Assembly (NCBI GenBank): GCA_031258265.1
Contig: JAIRNB010000213.1
Coordinates: 1 to 18,566 of the forward strand
Length of the DNA stretch: 18,566 nucleotides
Source of the DNA: Treponema sp.
GTDB taxonomy: Bacteria; Spirochaetota; Spirochaetia; Treponematales; Breznakiellaceae
Reading direction: 5' to 3'
The notes below the pieces were generated by a model that saw nothing but the letters and a program-made list of their open reading frames with translations, did not search any database and was not told where the DNA came from. Of this stretch, positions 1 to 7,652 are shown one piece after another. How positions within the stretch are numbered: position 1 is the first letter of the stretch; each line of letters starts with the position of its first letter. Made by a program: the position numbers and the translations under genes.

Positions 1-1218
1 ATGCTGGGAAAGATTCGGGAATCCATAAACCACGCCAAGGAAAGCGATTTTTATGCCGGGTATTTCCGGGGAATCGGGGCGGAGGATATAAAGAGCCGGG
101 ACGATTTTGAAAAACTCCCCTTTACCGGGAAGGAAGAGCTGCGGGACGCCTATCCCCTGGGGCTTCTGGCGGTAGATGATGAAAAGGTGGTGCGGATTCA
201 CTCCTCTTCCGGTACGACGGGGACCCCGGTGATCATCCCCTACACCCAAAAGGATGTGAACGATTGGGCCCTGATGTTCAAACGCTGCTACGAGACGGCG
301 GGGGTTACCCCCCGGGACCGGGTGCATATTACCCCCGGCTACGGCCTGTGGACCGCGGGGATTGGTTTTCAACTGGGGGCGGAACTGCTGGGGGCCATGA
401 CTATCCCCATGGGGCCGGGGAACACGGACAAGCAGATCAGGATGATGGAGGACCTGAAGTCCACGGTCCTCTGCGCCACATCCTCCTACGCCCTGCTCCT
501 GGCGGAAGAAATAGAGCGGCGCAGGGTAAGGGACAAGATATGCCTGCGAAAGAGCCTTATCGGCTCAGAACGCTGGGGCGAAAAGATGCGGAAGCGTATC
601 GCCGCGGAACTGGGGGTGGAACTTTACGACATCTACGGCCTTACGGAGATCTACGGCCCCGGTATCGGGATTAGCTGTCCCTATGCCTGCGGTATGCATA
701 TGTGGACCGACTATCTTTACTATGAGGTTATCGATCCCCACAGCGGCAGGCAGGTAAAGGCCGGGGAAATAGGCGAATTGGTGATTACCACCCTCCACAA
801 GGAGGGGGCCCCCCTGATCCGCTACCGCACCCACGATTTAACCAGGGAAATCCCCGGCGACTGCCCCTGCGGCAGCCCCTACCCCCGGATCGATACCCTT
901 ATTGGCCGTTCCGATGACATGGTTAAGGTTAAGGGGACCATGATCTACCCCGGCAGGGTAGACGAATTTCTTTCTTCGATTCCCGATGTCTCCAGCGAAT
1001 ACCAGATCCAAATTGACCACCTCAACGGCAGGGATATCCTCAACCTGCTTTTTGAGACCCCCCTTACCGCCGCGGAGGACCGGAAAAACCTGGAAAAAAC
1101 CGTGGAAGAAGCCTTTAAGGAGCGGATCGGCATCAGCCCCAAACCCAAGGCCGTAGGCATGGGGGAACTCCCCCGGAGCGAGAAAAAGTCCACCCGGATC
1201 TTCGATAACCGCTACTAA
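1..1218 (+). CDS. phenylacetate--CoA ligase family adenylate-forming enzyme (5' end at window edge)
   Basis: This is an ANL-superfamily acyl-CoA ligase of the PaaK type. The family activates an aryl acid such as phenylacetate with ATP and transfers it to CoA in the cytoplasm. Visible motifs are the P-loop SSSGTTGTP (residues 68-76), YGLTE (212-216), RYRTHD (274-279) and GRSDDM (302-307). A C-terminal KKSTRIFDNR segment carries the usual catalytic-lysine region. It is 405 residues when read from the ATG at base 1. Typical PaaK proteins start about 20 residues earlier, before the segment equivalent to RESINHAKESDFY, so the true start may lie outside the window. A CstA transporter gene follows after 32 bp on the same strand, consistent with an operon. 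The exact substrate (phenylacetate, indoleacetate or another aryl acid) cannot be told from sequence alone. Confidence 0.9.
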   Translation: MLGKIRESINHAKESDFYAGYFRGIGAEDIKSRDDFEKLPFTGKEELRDAYPLGLLAVDDEKVVRIHSSSGTTGTPVIIPYTQKDVNDWALMFKRCYETAGVTPRDRVHITPGYGLWTAGIGFQLGAELLGAMTIPMGPGNTDKQIRMMEDLKSTVLCATSSYALLLAEEIERRRVRDKICLRKSLIGSERWGEKMRKRIAAELGVELYDIYGLTEIYGPGIGISCPYACGMHMWTDYLYYEVIDPHSGRQVKAGEIGELVITTLHKEGAPLIRYRTHDLTREIPGDCPCGSPYPRIDTLIGRSDDMVKVKGTMIYPGRVDEFLSSIPDVSSEYQIQIDHLNGRDILNLLFETPLTAAEDRKNLEKTVEEAFKERIGISPKPKAVGMGELPRSEKKSTRIFDNRY

Positions 1219-1250
1219 TTTCTTGGAGATCACTGTAGCATTTCTTAAAT

Positions 1251-3131
1251 ATGAATGGTCTTGATCTGCTGATCCTGGCGGTAACTGTCCTGGGCCTTGC
1301 CTATGCCCTCTACGGCCGCCGCCTGGCCCGGTCTTGGGGCATAGATCCCGCCAGGAAAACCCCCGCCCGGGAATTTGAAGATGACATGGAATTTGTACCC
1401 AGTTCTCCGGCGGTGGTCTTTGGCCACGAATTTGCTTCTATTGCCGGGGCGGGCCCCATCAACGGCCCTATCATCGCCGCCATGTTCGGCTGGGTTCCGG
1501 TGTTCCTCTGGCTCCTCTTTGGGGCGGTATTTATCGGCGCGGTCCACGATTTTGCCGCCCTCTACACATCGGTACGGAACGGCGGTAAATCCATTGGCTA
1601 TATCATCGAAATTTACGCGGGTAAAACCGGAAAGCGGCTTTTCCTCATCTTTGTCTGGTTCTTTTCGATTCTTATTATCGGGGCCTTTGCCGACATTGCG
1701 GCCGGTACTTTCGCGGGTTTTGATCCCGGAGGCGGAGGGATCAAAACCAATGCCCAGGTGGCCTCCGCATCCCTATTCTTCACTGCCGCGGCGGTGGGCC
1801 TGGGTTTTCTTATCCGTAAGAAAAAAACTTCCGGCCTGGCCAGTGGGATCATCGCGGTGGACCTGCTTATCCTCTGCATTGTCCTGGGGCTTTTTTTCCC
1901 CATTTTTCTGCCCAAGGGCCTCTGGCTGGTTTTGGTATTCGGGTATATCTGTACCGCCTCTTTGGTTCCCGTGTGGTCCCTGGGCCAGCCCCGGAACTAC
2001 CTTAACTCGTTCCTCCTTATTGCCATGATCCTGGCGGCCTTTACCGGCGTGGTCTTCACCAAACCGGAAATTTCTATTCCCCCCTTTTCCGGTTTCGAGG
2101 TAAACGGGAATTTGCTGTTCCCCGGCCTCTTTATTACCATTGCCTGCGGGGCCATTTCCGGCTTCCACAGCCTGGTGGCCGCCGGAACCGTGTCAAAGCA
2201 GATTGATAATGAAAGCCGCATCCTTCCCATTTCCTATGGGGCCATGCTGCTGGAAACCCTGGTCGCCGTCCTTGCCCTGATTGCCGTAGGTTCCCTGGCC
2301 CGGAACGGGGTCCTGCCCCAGGGAACGCCGCCGCTTATTTTTGCCACCGCGGTCTCCGGTTTTCTCCACCAGTTGGGGCTTCCCGGCGAAGTTTCTTTTA
2401 CGATAGTGTCCCTGGCGGTTTCCTCGTTTGTGTTTACCACCCTGGATACGGTAACGCGGCTGGGCAGGCTTTCTTTCCAGGAACTCTTTGCCCGCGGGGA
2501 TACCCAAGCCCCCCCTGGTATGCCCGCCAACTCCAAAGACGCCAATCCTGAAAGCGCCGGTTCCGAAAACGCTGGTTCCGAAGATGCCGGCCCTGAAAGC
2601 GCCGGTTCCGGCGTGTCCGGGAACAGGGAAAAGCCGGCGCCGGTCCTGCCCGCATTGTCTTCCCCGCCATTCCTGTCCGGGCCGTCTTCCGGGCCGTTCC
2701 TGCCGGCGCTGCGGCGGATCATGGGCGCTAAACCCGTATCCGCCTTTTGTACCCTGCTGCCGGCTTACCTTTTGGCGATCCTGGGGTACCGGAATATCTG
2801 GGCCCTCTTTGGTACGGCAAACCAGCTTTTGGCGGCCCTTAGCCTTTTGGCCTGCGCCTTGTTCCTCAAACAAAGCCGCCGCGGCATTGCGGCGCTTGCT
2901 GTTCCAATCTTTATCATGCTGGCGGTAAGTTATTCTTCCCTTGTCCTGACCGTAGGAACAAAGACCGGCCTCTTAATCCGGGGCGGTTTTGATCCGGGGG
3001 CGGATGGGCTTCAGTTGTGTATCGCCCTGGCCCTTTTAATATTGGGCGTACTGGTGGGCTTTTCCTGTCTGGCAAAATTGTTTTCAAAAACCCCAAAAAC
3101 GGTGAAAGGGACGGCAGAGGAAATTTCATGA
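1251..3131 (+). CDS. cstA: CstA-family carbon starvation / peptide or pyruvate transporter
   Basis: This is a polytopic inner-membrane protein of 626 residues. CstA/BtsT relatives import pyruvate or peptides when carbon is limiting. The family signature is clear near residues 60-120: VFGHEFASIAGAGPINGP, then GAVHDFAALYTSVRNGGKS. Later come FTTLDTVTRLGRLSFQEL and, near the end, FGTANQLLAALSLLACALF. Between the last two, roughly residues 420-485, is a Pro/Ser/Gly/Glu-rich insert with pentapeptide repeats that the family normally lacks. The ATG at 1251 is the only plausible start, because the CTG six codons upstream is followed at once by TAG. No ribosome site is well placed; a GGAG lies about 22 nt upstream. 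The stop overlaps the start of the histidine kinase gene (ATGA), implying translational coupling. Confidence 0.9.
   Translation: MNGLDLLILAVTVLGLAYALYGRRLARSWGIDPARKTPAREFEDDMEFVPSSPAVVFGHEFASIAGAGPINGPIIAAMFGWVPVFLWLLFGAVFIGAVHDFAALYTSVRNGGKSIGYIIEIYAGKTGKRLFLIFVWFFSILIIGAFADIAAGTFAGFDPGGGGIKTNAQVASASLFFTAAAVGLGFLIRKKKTSGLASGIIAVDLLILCIVLGLFFPIFLPKGLWLVLVFGYICTASLVPVWSLGQPRNYLNSFLLIAMILAAFTGVVFTKPEISIPPFSGFEVNGNLLFPGLFITIACGAISGFHSLVAAGTVSKQIDNESRILPISYGAMLLETLVAVLALIAVGSLARNGVLPQGTPPLIFATAVSGFLHQLGLPGEVSFTIVSLAVSSFVFTTLDTVTRLGRLSFQELFARGDTQAPPGMPANSKDANPESAGSENAGSEDAGPESAGSGVSGNREKPAPVLPALSSPPFLSGPSSGPFLPALRRIMGAKPVSAFCTLLPAYLLAILGYRNIWALFGTANQLLAALSLLACALFLKQSRRGIAALAVPIFIMLAVSYSSLVLTVGTKTGLLIRGGFDPGADGLQLCIALALLILGVLVGFSCLAKLFSKTPKTVKGTAEEIS
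2550..2609 (+). repeat. four degenerate 15-bp tandem repeats inside the CstA gene
   Basis: Four consecutive 15-bp units encode ESAGS, ENAGS, EDAGP and ESAGS. Units 1 and 4 (GAAAGCGCCGGTTCC) are identical, and units 2 and 3 differ at a few bases. A shorter related unit (GACGCCAATCCT) precedes them. They lie in the low-complexity loop between predicted membrane segments, so copy-number change would keep the reading frame. Confidence 0.85.
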
Positions 3132-5329
3132 CTCTGAAAGACCGGCTGTTTCTGATTATCACCAGCGGAAAATACACCGGATTAGGCCAGGAGCAGGGCC
3201 TGGACGAAACCATCCGCCTCATAGTCCTGAACATCATCTATAGTTTTGCTTCGGTGGTTATCCTCTCCTTGGGCGTTGCGGATATGCGGAATTCCCTCGT
3301 CGAACAGGGACTGCTTCAACTGATCACCGGTTTCCTCCTGGCCAGCAACCTTTTACTCCTGTGGACCGAACTTCCCTTCATTGCCGGGGGCTTTATCCTT
3401 ACCGCCATCTACGGGGTCTTCTGCGCCCTTATGCTGTTCTTAAAAAACAGCCTCCATGGTTTTTCGATTGCCTGGGCTGTCTCTTACCCGGTAATGTCGA
3501 TCTTTACCCTTGGCCTGCCCCTGGGCCTTGTCCCCTCGGCGGTCCTCTTCACCCTCATCGTAATGGGGATGGCGATTCCCGGCCTTGCCCACTATTCCTC
3601 CTATACCGCCCCGGAGGGAATACTTATCTGCGGGCTTTACCTTTTTATTGCTGTTCTTACCGCCGTATACGAATACGCCCGTTCTATCAAGGATCGCTGG
3701 CTTACCCGCCAGGACAATTATATAAACATGGTTTTTAACAACAGCCAGGACATCATCCTCCTTTTTGACAGGGAAGGCCGCCTTGCCTACTCCGCCGGGA
3801 TATTTCTTAAACGCTTTAACATTCCCGGTATCGGGGCCATACAAAAACGGCCCTACGATGATATTTTTGGCCGTTTTACCGGGGATAAAAAACTCAGATG
3901 GATCAGGGCCGTCTTTACCCAGACGGAAAAAAGTCCCCTGGTCTACGAGGATGTAATTGATTTGGGGGACGGCAATCCCCGGCATTACCAGATTCACCTT
4001 ACCCCCATGTACGACGGCGGCGGACTTTTCCAGGGGGCCTTCGCCATCTTCCAGGATATGACGGAAATTCTCGCGGCAAAGGAAAGGGCGGAACAGGCGA
4101 GCATCGCCAAATCAAATTTCCTTGCCACCATGTCCCACGAGATCCGTACCCCCATAAATGCCATCATCGGCATGACCAACATCGGCAAGGCCGCGGAGGA
4201 ACTGGGAAAAAAGAATTACTGTTTTGACAGAATCGAAGGGGCTTCCACCCAGCTTCTGGGGGTTATCAACGATATTCTTGATATATCCAAAATCGAGGCG
4301 GACAAACTGGAACTGTCCTATACGGAATTTGATCTTGAAAAGATGATCAACCGGATTCTTAACGTCCTTGATCTGCGGATCACCGAAAAAAGGCAGCGCC
4401 TTACGGTCGATTTAGCCGGGCAGCTCCCCCGGAAAATTATCTGCGATGAACAGCGGCTTTCCCAGGTGATCAGCAACCTTATGACCAACGCGATAAAGTT
4501 CACCCCCGATGAAGGCTCCCTCAGCTTAAGCGTCCGTTCCCTTCCCCTGGGGGAGGGAAAGCCGGAGAATTTCCCCGCCCCGGAAGGCTGCATCCTAGAA
4601 ATCTCCGTCAGCGACACGGGGATCGGCATATCCAAAGAACAGCAGGGCAGGCTTTTTCAGTCCTTCGCCCAGGTGGATTCCAGCATCTCCCGCCGCTTCG
4701 GGGGAACGGGGCTGGGGCTGGCGATCAGCAAACGGATTGTGGAGATGATGAACGGGGAGATCCGCATTGAAAGCCAACTGGGAAAGGGTTCTTCGTTTAT
4801 CTTTACCATCCGGGTGGGACTTTCTCCGCAGGAATTTACCCGGCAGGATACCCAGGAAACGGAGAAGAAGGCTAAAGAAGAGCCCAACGGAAAGAAAGGC
4901 TATGCGGGCCGCCGAATCCTTCTGGCGGAGGATGTGGAAATAAACCGGGAAATCGTAATTTCCATTCTGGAACCCCTGGGGCTGCGGATCGATGAAGCGG
5001 AAAACGGCCGGGAGGCTTATGAAAAATTCTCCGCGGACCCCGCCGCCTACGATCTAATTTTTATGGACATTCACATGCCGGAGGTGGACGGTTACGAGGC
5101 GACCCGCCTAATCCGCGCCAGGGAAGAGGAATTCCGTTCCGGCCCGCCGGATTTAGCGGCGGAGCATATTAAAAAATTCCCCCAGGGGGTGCCCATCATC
5201 GCCATGACCGCCAACGTCTTCAAGGCGGATATTGAACGCTGCCTTGAGGCGGGAATGAACGGCCACCTGGGGAAACCCCTGGATTTCGATGAACTGCTGC
5301 TTACACTACGGGAACACATGGTCCCCTGA
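3128..5329 (+). CDS. membrane-bound hybrid histidine kinase (6 TM - PAS - HisKA - HATPase - REC)
   Basis: This sensor kinase of 733 residues has about six hydrophobic segments at residues 31-182 and a PAS-like domain at about 198-318. The HisKA domain has the phospho-accepting His337 in MSHEIRTPINAIIGM. The HATPase domain has an N-box NLMTNAIKFTP, a G1 box DTGIGI (Asp496) and a G2 box GTGLGLAI (about 525). A C-terminal receiver domain has acidic Glu601/Asp602, phospho-acceptor Asp647 in MDIHMP and Lys716 in GKPLD. No HPt domain or DNA-binding output is present, so the phosphate must pass to an HPt/regulator elsewhere. The frame is open further upstream, but the ATG at 3128 has AGAGGAA about 5 nt upstream and overlaps the CstA stop as ATGA. 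That placement suggests it senses the CstA substrate or flux, which is an inference. Confidence 0.92.
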   Translation: MTLKDRLFLIITSGKYTGLGQEQGLDETIRLIVLNIIYSFASVVILSLGVADMRNSLVEQGLLQLITGFLLASNLLLLWTELPFIAGGFILTAIYGVFCALMLFLKNSLHGFSIAWAVSYPVMSIFTLGLPLGLVPSAVLFTLIVMGMAIPGLAHYSSYTAPEGILICGLYLFIAVLTAVYEYARSIKDRWLTRQDNYINMVFNNSQDIILLFDREGRLAYSAGIFLKRFNIPGIGAIQKRPYDDIFGRFTGDKKLRWIRAVFTQTEKSPLVYEDVIDLGDGNPRHYQIHLTPMYDGGGLFQGAFAIFQDMTEILAAKERAEQASIAKSNFLATMSHEIRTPINAIIGMTNIGKAAEELGKKNYCFDRIEGASTQLLGVINDILDISKIEADKLELSYTEFDLEKMINRILNVLDLRITEKRQRLTVDLAGQLPRKIICDEQRLSQVISNLMTNAIKFTPDEGSLSLSVRSLPLGEGKPENFPAPEGCILEISVSDTGIGISKEQQGRLFQSFAQVDSSISRRFGGTGLGLAISKRIVEMMNGEIRIESQLGKGSSFIFTIRVGLSPQEFTRQDTQETEKKAKEEPNGKKGYAGRRILLAEDVEINREIVISILEPLGLRIDEAENGREAYEKFSADPAAYDLIFMDIHMPEVDGYEATRLIRAREEEFRSGPPDLAAEHIKKFPQGVPIIAMTANVFKADIERCLEAGMNGHLGKPLDFDELLLTLREHMVP

Positions 5330-5351
5330 GCCGGTCCGGGACCGGCGGCTC
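5328..5351. terminator. weak candidate bidirectional terminator between convergent genes
   Basis: GAGCC pairs with GGCTC, and GGTC pairs with GACC around a 3-nt loop, with a small bulge. The hairpin spans the gap between the kinase stop and the convergent Rrf2 stop. There is no U-tract on either strand, so termination is uncertain. Confidence 0.25.
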
Positions 5352-5784
5352 AAATAAAATACATAAAAGATTCATCGGGATCGCTGATGCAGACTATTTC
5401 GGAAAGGGATTTTTTATCAATTACCCGGGCGATCCCCTCGTTCATCCGGTCAAATACGGCGGTTCTGATGCAGCGCTGGAAGGAGGTTTCAGGGCTGTGG
5501 GGAATGGGGGGGTCCACCACCAGCATGTCCCCCTCCAGCACCCGCAGCACATCCCCCAGGATAATGTCCTGGGCCGGCCGGGAAAGAACATAGCCGCCGG
5601 ATGCCCCCTTAACGGATCTGATAAACCCGGAACGCCGCAGTATTATTGCCACCTGTTCCAGATAGCGGATCGATATACCCTTCCGTTCCGCCACCACCGC
5701 CAAAGGGATATGGGGTTCCCCCGCATGTTCCGCCAAATCAATAAGAAGCCTTATTCCATAACGGCCGCGGCTGGAAATTTTCAT
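5350..5784 (-). CDS. Rrf2-family transcriptional regulator lacking the Fe-S cysteine triad
   Basis: This 144-residue winged-helix regulator is of the Rrf2/IscR/CymR family. Its N-terminal MKISSRGRYGIRLLIDLA, the recognition region YLEQVAIILRRSGFI and the wing GASGGYVLSRP are typical. It has only two cysteines (105 and 132), not the three clustered cysteines used by IscR and NsrR to hold an iron-sulfur cluster. It may therefore act without a cluster, as CymR does through a partner protein. Its ATG overlaps the stop of the upstream paralogue (ATGA), so it is the last gene of a three-gene operon that starts with a sulfur amino acid enzyme. Likely targets are sulfur or Fe-S genes, by analogy only. 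Confidence 0.88.
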   Translation of the reverse strand: MKISSRGRYGIRLLIDLAEHAGEPHIPLAVVAERKGISIRYLEQVAIILRRSGFIRSVKGASGGYVLSRPAQDIILGDVLRVLEGDMLVVDPPIPHSPETSFQRCIRTAVFDRMNEGIARVIDKKSLSEIVCISDPDESFMYFI

Positions 5785-6212
5785 ATCGTATACTCTATTT
5801 GATCCATGGTTTTGTAGGAATGGGTCAGATCCTTTAGGGTAACGGAATCCGCGCAGCCGGCAATCTCATTGTAAAGGTCCACCCATGTCTGCCTGGATTT
5901 ACAGTCCTTGCGGATAGGGCAGGTAGTAACGCTGATACATTCCACCGGCTCCAGCGAACCTTCCACGGTCCGCAGAATATCTCCCACGGTTATCCGGTCG
6001 TAATCCCTTCCCAGCACATAGCCCCCCTGGGGCCCCCGGATACCCTGTACAATCCCCGCCTTTCGGAGGGCGATAAACAACTGTTCCAGGTAGCCGTCGG
6101 AAATACCGGTACTCTCCGCGATGGACCGGGTACTCGCGTATTCCCCATCCGGCAAAAGGGCCATGTAGAGAAGAGCTTCCAGGGAATAACGCCCCCTGGT
6201 AGAGATTCTCAT
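5781..6212 (-). CDS. Rrf2-family transcriptional regulator with IscR-like cysteine cluster
   Basis: This 143-residue paralogue of the next gene has the same winged-helix layout (MRISTRGRYSLEALLYMALL, YLEQLFIALRKAGIV, GPQGGYVLG). Cys92, Cys98 and Cys104 have the spacing C-X5-C-X5-C and match the positions of the [2Fe-2S] ligands in Escherichia coli IscR. The histidine ligand expected at 107 is arginine here, and a fourth cysteine lies at 120. It is therefore likely to bind an Fe-S cluster and respond to iron, oxygen or nitrosative stress; the signal is not deducible. The ATG at 6212 begins 3 nt after the stop of the PLP enzyme gene, with GAGG about 11 nt upstream inside that gene's end. Coupling to a transsulfuration enzyme points to control of sulfur or cysteine metabolism. 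Confidence 0.9.
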   Translation of the reverse strand: MRISTRGRYSLEALLYMALLPDGEYASTRSIAESTGISDGYLEQLFIALRKAGIVQGIRGPQGGYVLGRDYDRITVGDILRTVEGSLEPVECISVTTCPIRKDCKSRQTWVDLYNEIAGCADSVTLKDLTHSYKTMDQIEYTI

Positions 6213-6215
6213 AAC

Positions 6216-7448
6216 TCAACAACCTCGCTTACACCGCCCAAAGGCGGCATCCAGATCGGCAATTAAATCGTCCGGATCTTCAATTCCCGCCGACAACCGC
6301 ATAAGCCGCTCATTCACCCCCGCGGAAAGCCTCATCGCCTCCGGTATGGCCGAATGGGTCTGTACCAGGGGATAGGTGATAAGGGATTCCACGCCCCCCA
6401 AGCTCTCCGCAAAGAGAATCAGGGAAACGCTCCGCAAAATTACCGGCACATCGGCGGAATCCTTCAGGTAAAAAGAAACCATTCCCCCATGCCCCCGCGC
6501 CTGGGAAGAAGAAAGGGCAAACTGGGGGTGGTCCTCAAAACCCGTGTAGAAAACCTTTTCCACCCGCCCATTGCCCCGCAGCCATTCGGCGATCCTCCGG
6601 CCGTTTTGCCCGTGCCGTTCCATCCGCAGGGCCAGAGTCTTGATCCCCCGCAGGGTAAGCCAACTGTCAAAGGGGCCAAGACAGGCCCCCTCGCTCTTTT
6701 GAATGTTCCGCAGCGGCTCCTCCAGATCGTCCCGGGAATGAACCAAAAAGCCGGAGAGGGTATCGTTATGCCCCCCCAGGTACTTTGTTCCGCTGTGGAC
6801 CACCAGATCCGCCCCCAGGGCCAGGGGATTCTGAAAATAGGGGGAAAGGAAGGTGTTGTCCACCGCCAGAATCCCCCGGTTTTTGTGGATAAGCTCCGCG
6901 CAAAGACGAATATCCGTCACCTTCATCATAGGGTTCGACGGAGTCTCAACAAAAACAGCCCTGGTATTATCCCCCATACCGGCCCGCAGTTTATCCGCAT
7001 CGCTGGTATCCACCCAGGAAAAAGAAAAACCGTAATGCCGGTAAAAATCGTTGAAAAGCCGGTAAGTCCCGCCGTAGAGATCCTCGGAAACCAGAATATG
7101 ATCCCCCGGCTTAAAAAGTTTGATAAAGGCCGAAATAGCCCCCATGCCGCTGCCAAAGGCAAGACCATAACTGGCCCCTTCCAGACGGGCCACGGTGTTT
7201 TCCAGCTCCAGCCTGGTAGGGTTAGTCCCGCGGCTGTAATCAAAGCCCGTACTTTCCCCCAAACCGGGATGCCTAAAAGTAGAACTCTGGTAAATAGGAA
7301 CGCTTACCGCCCCGGTAAGACCCTCAAAAAGAGTCCCCCCGTGTACCGCCAGGGTATCCCGCGCAAAATTCTCCGGGGAAAACCCCTTCCGCGGCGGCCC
7401 GCGACATTCATCCTCATCAGCCAGCCTCGTCCGGCCACTCAAATCCAT
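6216..7448 (-). CDS. Cys/Met metabolism PLP enzyme, cystathionine gamma-synthase / O-acetylhomoserine thiolyase-like
   Basis: This is a fold-type I PLP enzyme of the Cys/Met metabolism family, 410 residues from the chosen start. Counted from the upstream TTG (four codons longer), the PLP lysine is Lys226 in SGTKYLGGHND. Asp201 of AVDNTF contacts the pyridine nitrogen, and SNPMMKVTD and YSRGTNPTR are the other family blocks. The C-terminal SLGGVESLITYP followed by QTH resembles Bacillus MetI, favouring a methionine-synthesis role (O-acyl-homoserine plus cysteine or sulfide). Gamma-lyase activity cannot be excluded. The frame opens at TTG 7460, but the ATG at 7448 has GGGAG 5 nt upstream and is the better start. 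An N-terminal stretch of about 25 residues before the core is longer than usual. It heads an operon with two Rrf2 regulators. Confidence 0.88.
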   Translation of the reverse strand: MDLSGRTRLADEDECRGPPRKGFSPENFARDTLAVHGGTLFEGLTGAVSVPIYQSSTFRHPGLGESTGFDYSRGTNPTRLELENTVARLEGASYGLAFGSGMGAISAFIKLFKPGDHILVSEDLYGGTYRLFNDFYRHYGFSFSWVDTSDADKLRAGMGDNTRAVFVETPSNPMMKVTDIRLCAELIHKNRGILAVDNTFLSPYFQNPLALGADLVVHSGTKYLGGHNDTLSGFLVHSRDDLEEPLRNIQKSEGACLGPFDSWLTLRGIKTLALRMERHGQNGRRIAEWLRGNGRVEKVFYTGFEDHPQFALSSSQARGHGGMVSFYLKDSADVPVILRSVSLILFAESLGGVESLITYPLVQTHSAIPEAMRLSAGVNERLMRLSAGIEDPDDLIADLDAAFGRCKRGC

Positions 7449-7462
7449 GAAAACTCCCAATT

Positions 7463-7492
7463 TATCCTAGCTAAATTGTAGGGTATAGGATA
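7463..7492 (-). promoter_or_regulatory. candidate operator/promoter of the PLP-Rrf2-Rrf2 operon
   Basis: A perfect 7-bp inverted repeat (TATCCTA / TAGGATA) is separated by 16 bp. A -10-like TACAAT (minus strand, 7480-7475) lies between the arms, about 27 bp before the start codon. A related heptamer TACCCTA directly follows the first arm on the minus strand. No convincing -35 is spaced correctly, which fits an activator-dependent or weak promoter. Binding by one of the two operon-encoded Rrf2 proteins is an inference; the sequence does not match the E. coli IscR consensus. Confidence 0.4.
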
Positions 7493-7523
7493 GGGAAGCT
7501 TTTGGCAAGGCAAAAACATGCGG

Positions 7524-7550
7524 GATATAAAGGGGGGAAGCCTCCCCCCT
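7524..7550 (-). terminator. rho-independent-type terminator of the moxR-DUF58-transglutaminase operon
   Basis: An 8-bp stem AGGGGGGA/TCCCCCCT with a 4-nt loop is followed on the minus strand by TTTATAT. It lies about 100 bp past the transglutaminase stop. The U-tract is short and interrupted, but the stem is very strong. Just before it in the transcript a second inverted repeat, GCGGGGC (7590-7596) with GCCCCGC (7614-7620), could also pair. Confidence 0.55.
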
Positions 7551-7590
7551 GTCTCCAGCCCGCTTCGCGGTCTTCCGCCACCCCCCTCTG
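7531..7590 (+). repeat. palindromic dispersed repeat, copy A
   Basis: This begins with the hairpin GGGGGGAAGCCTCCCCCCT and ends with CGGTCTTCCGCCACCCCCCT followed by CTG. The same two blocks occur in the same order and orientation relative to each other at 11285-11215 on the minus strand. The two copies differ mainly in the length and sequence of the middle part. This copy is noncoding and provides the terminator stem after the transglutaminase gene. Confidence 0.65.
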
Positions 7591-7652
7591 CGGGGCAGGA
7601 TCAACCGCTTTCCGCCCCGCAACGCCCCACCTGGCAGCTTGTTGCCGGATTT

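Noticed and set aside
7449..7460. Upstream TTG start for the PLP enzyme
   Set aside because: TTG is part of the sequence around the GGGAG ribosome site for the ATG at 7448, which is better placed.
6354..7481. 375-codon plus-strand frame
   Set aside because: Antisense to the PLP enzyme, which has all family motifs; a long shadow caused by high GC.
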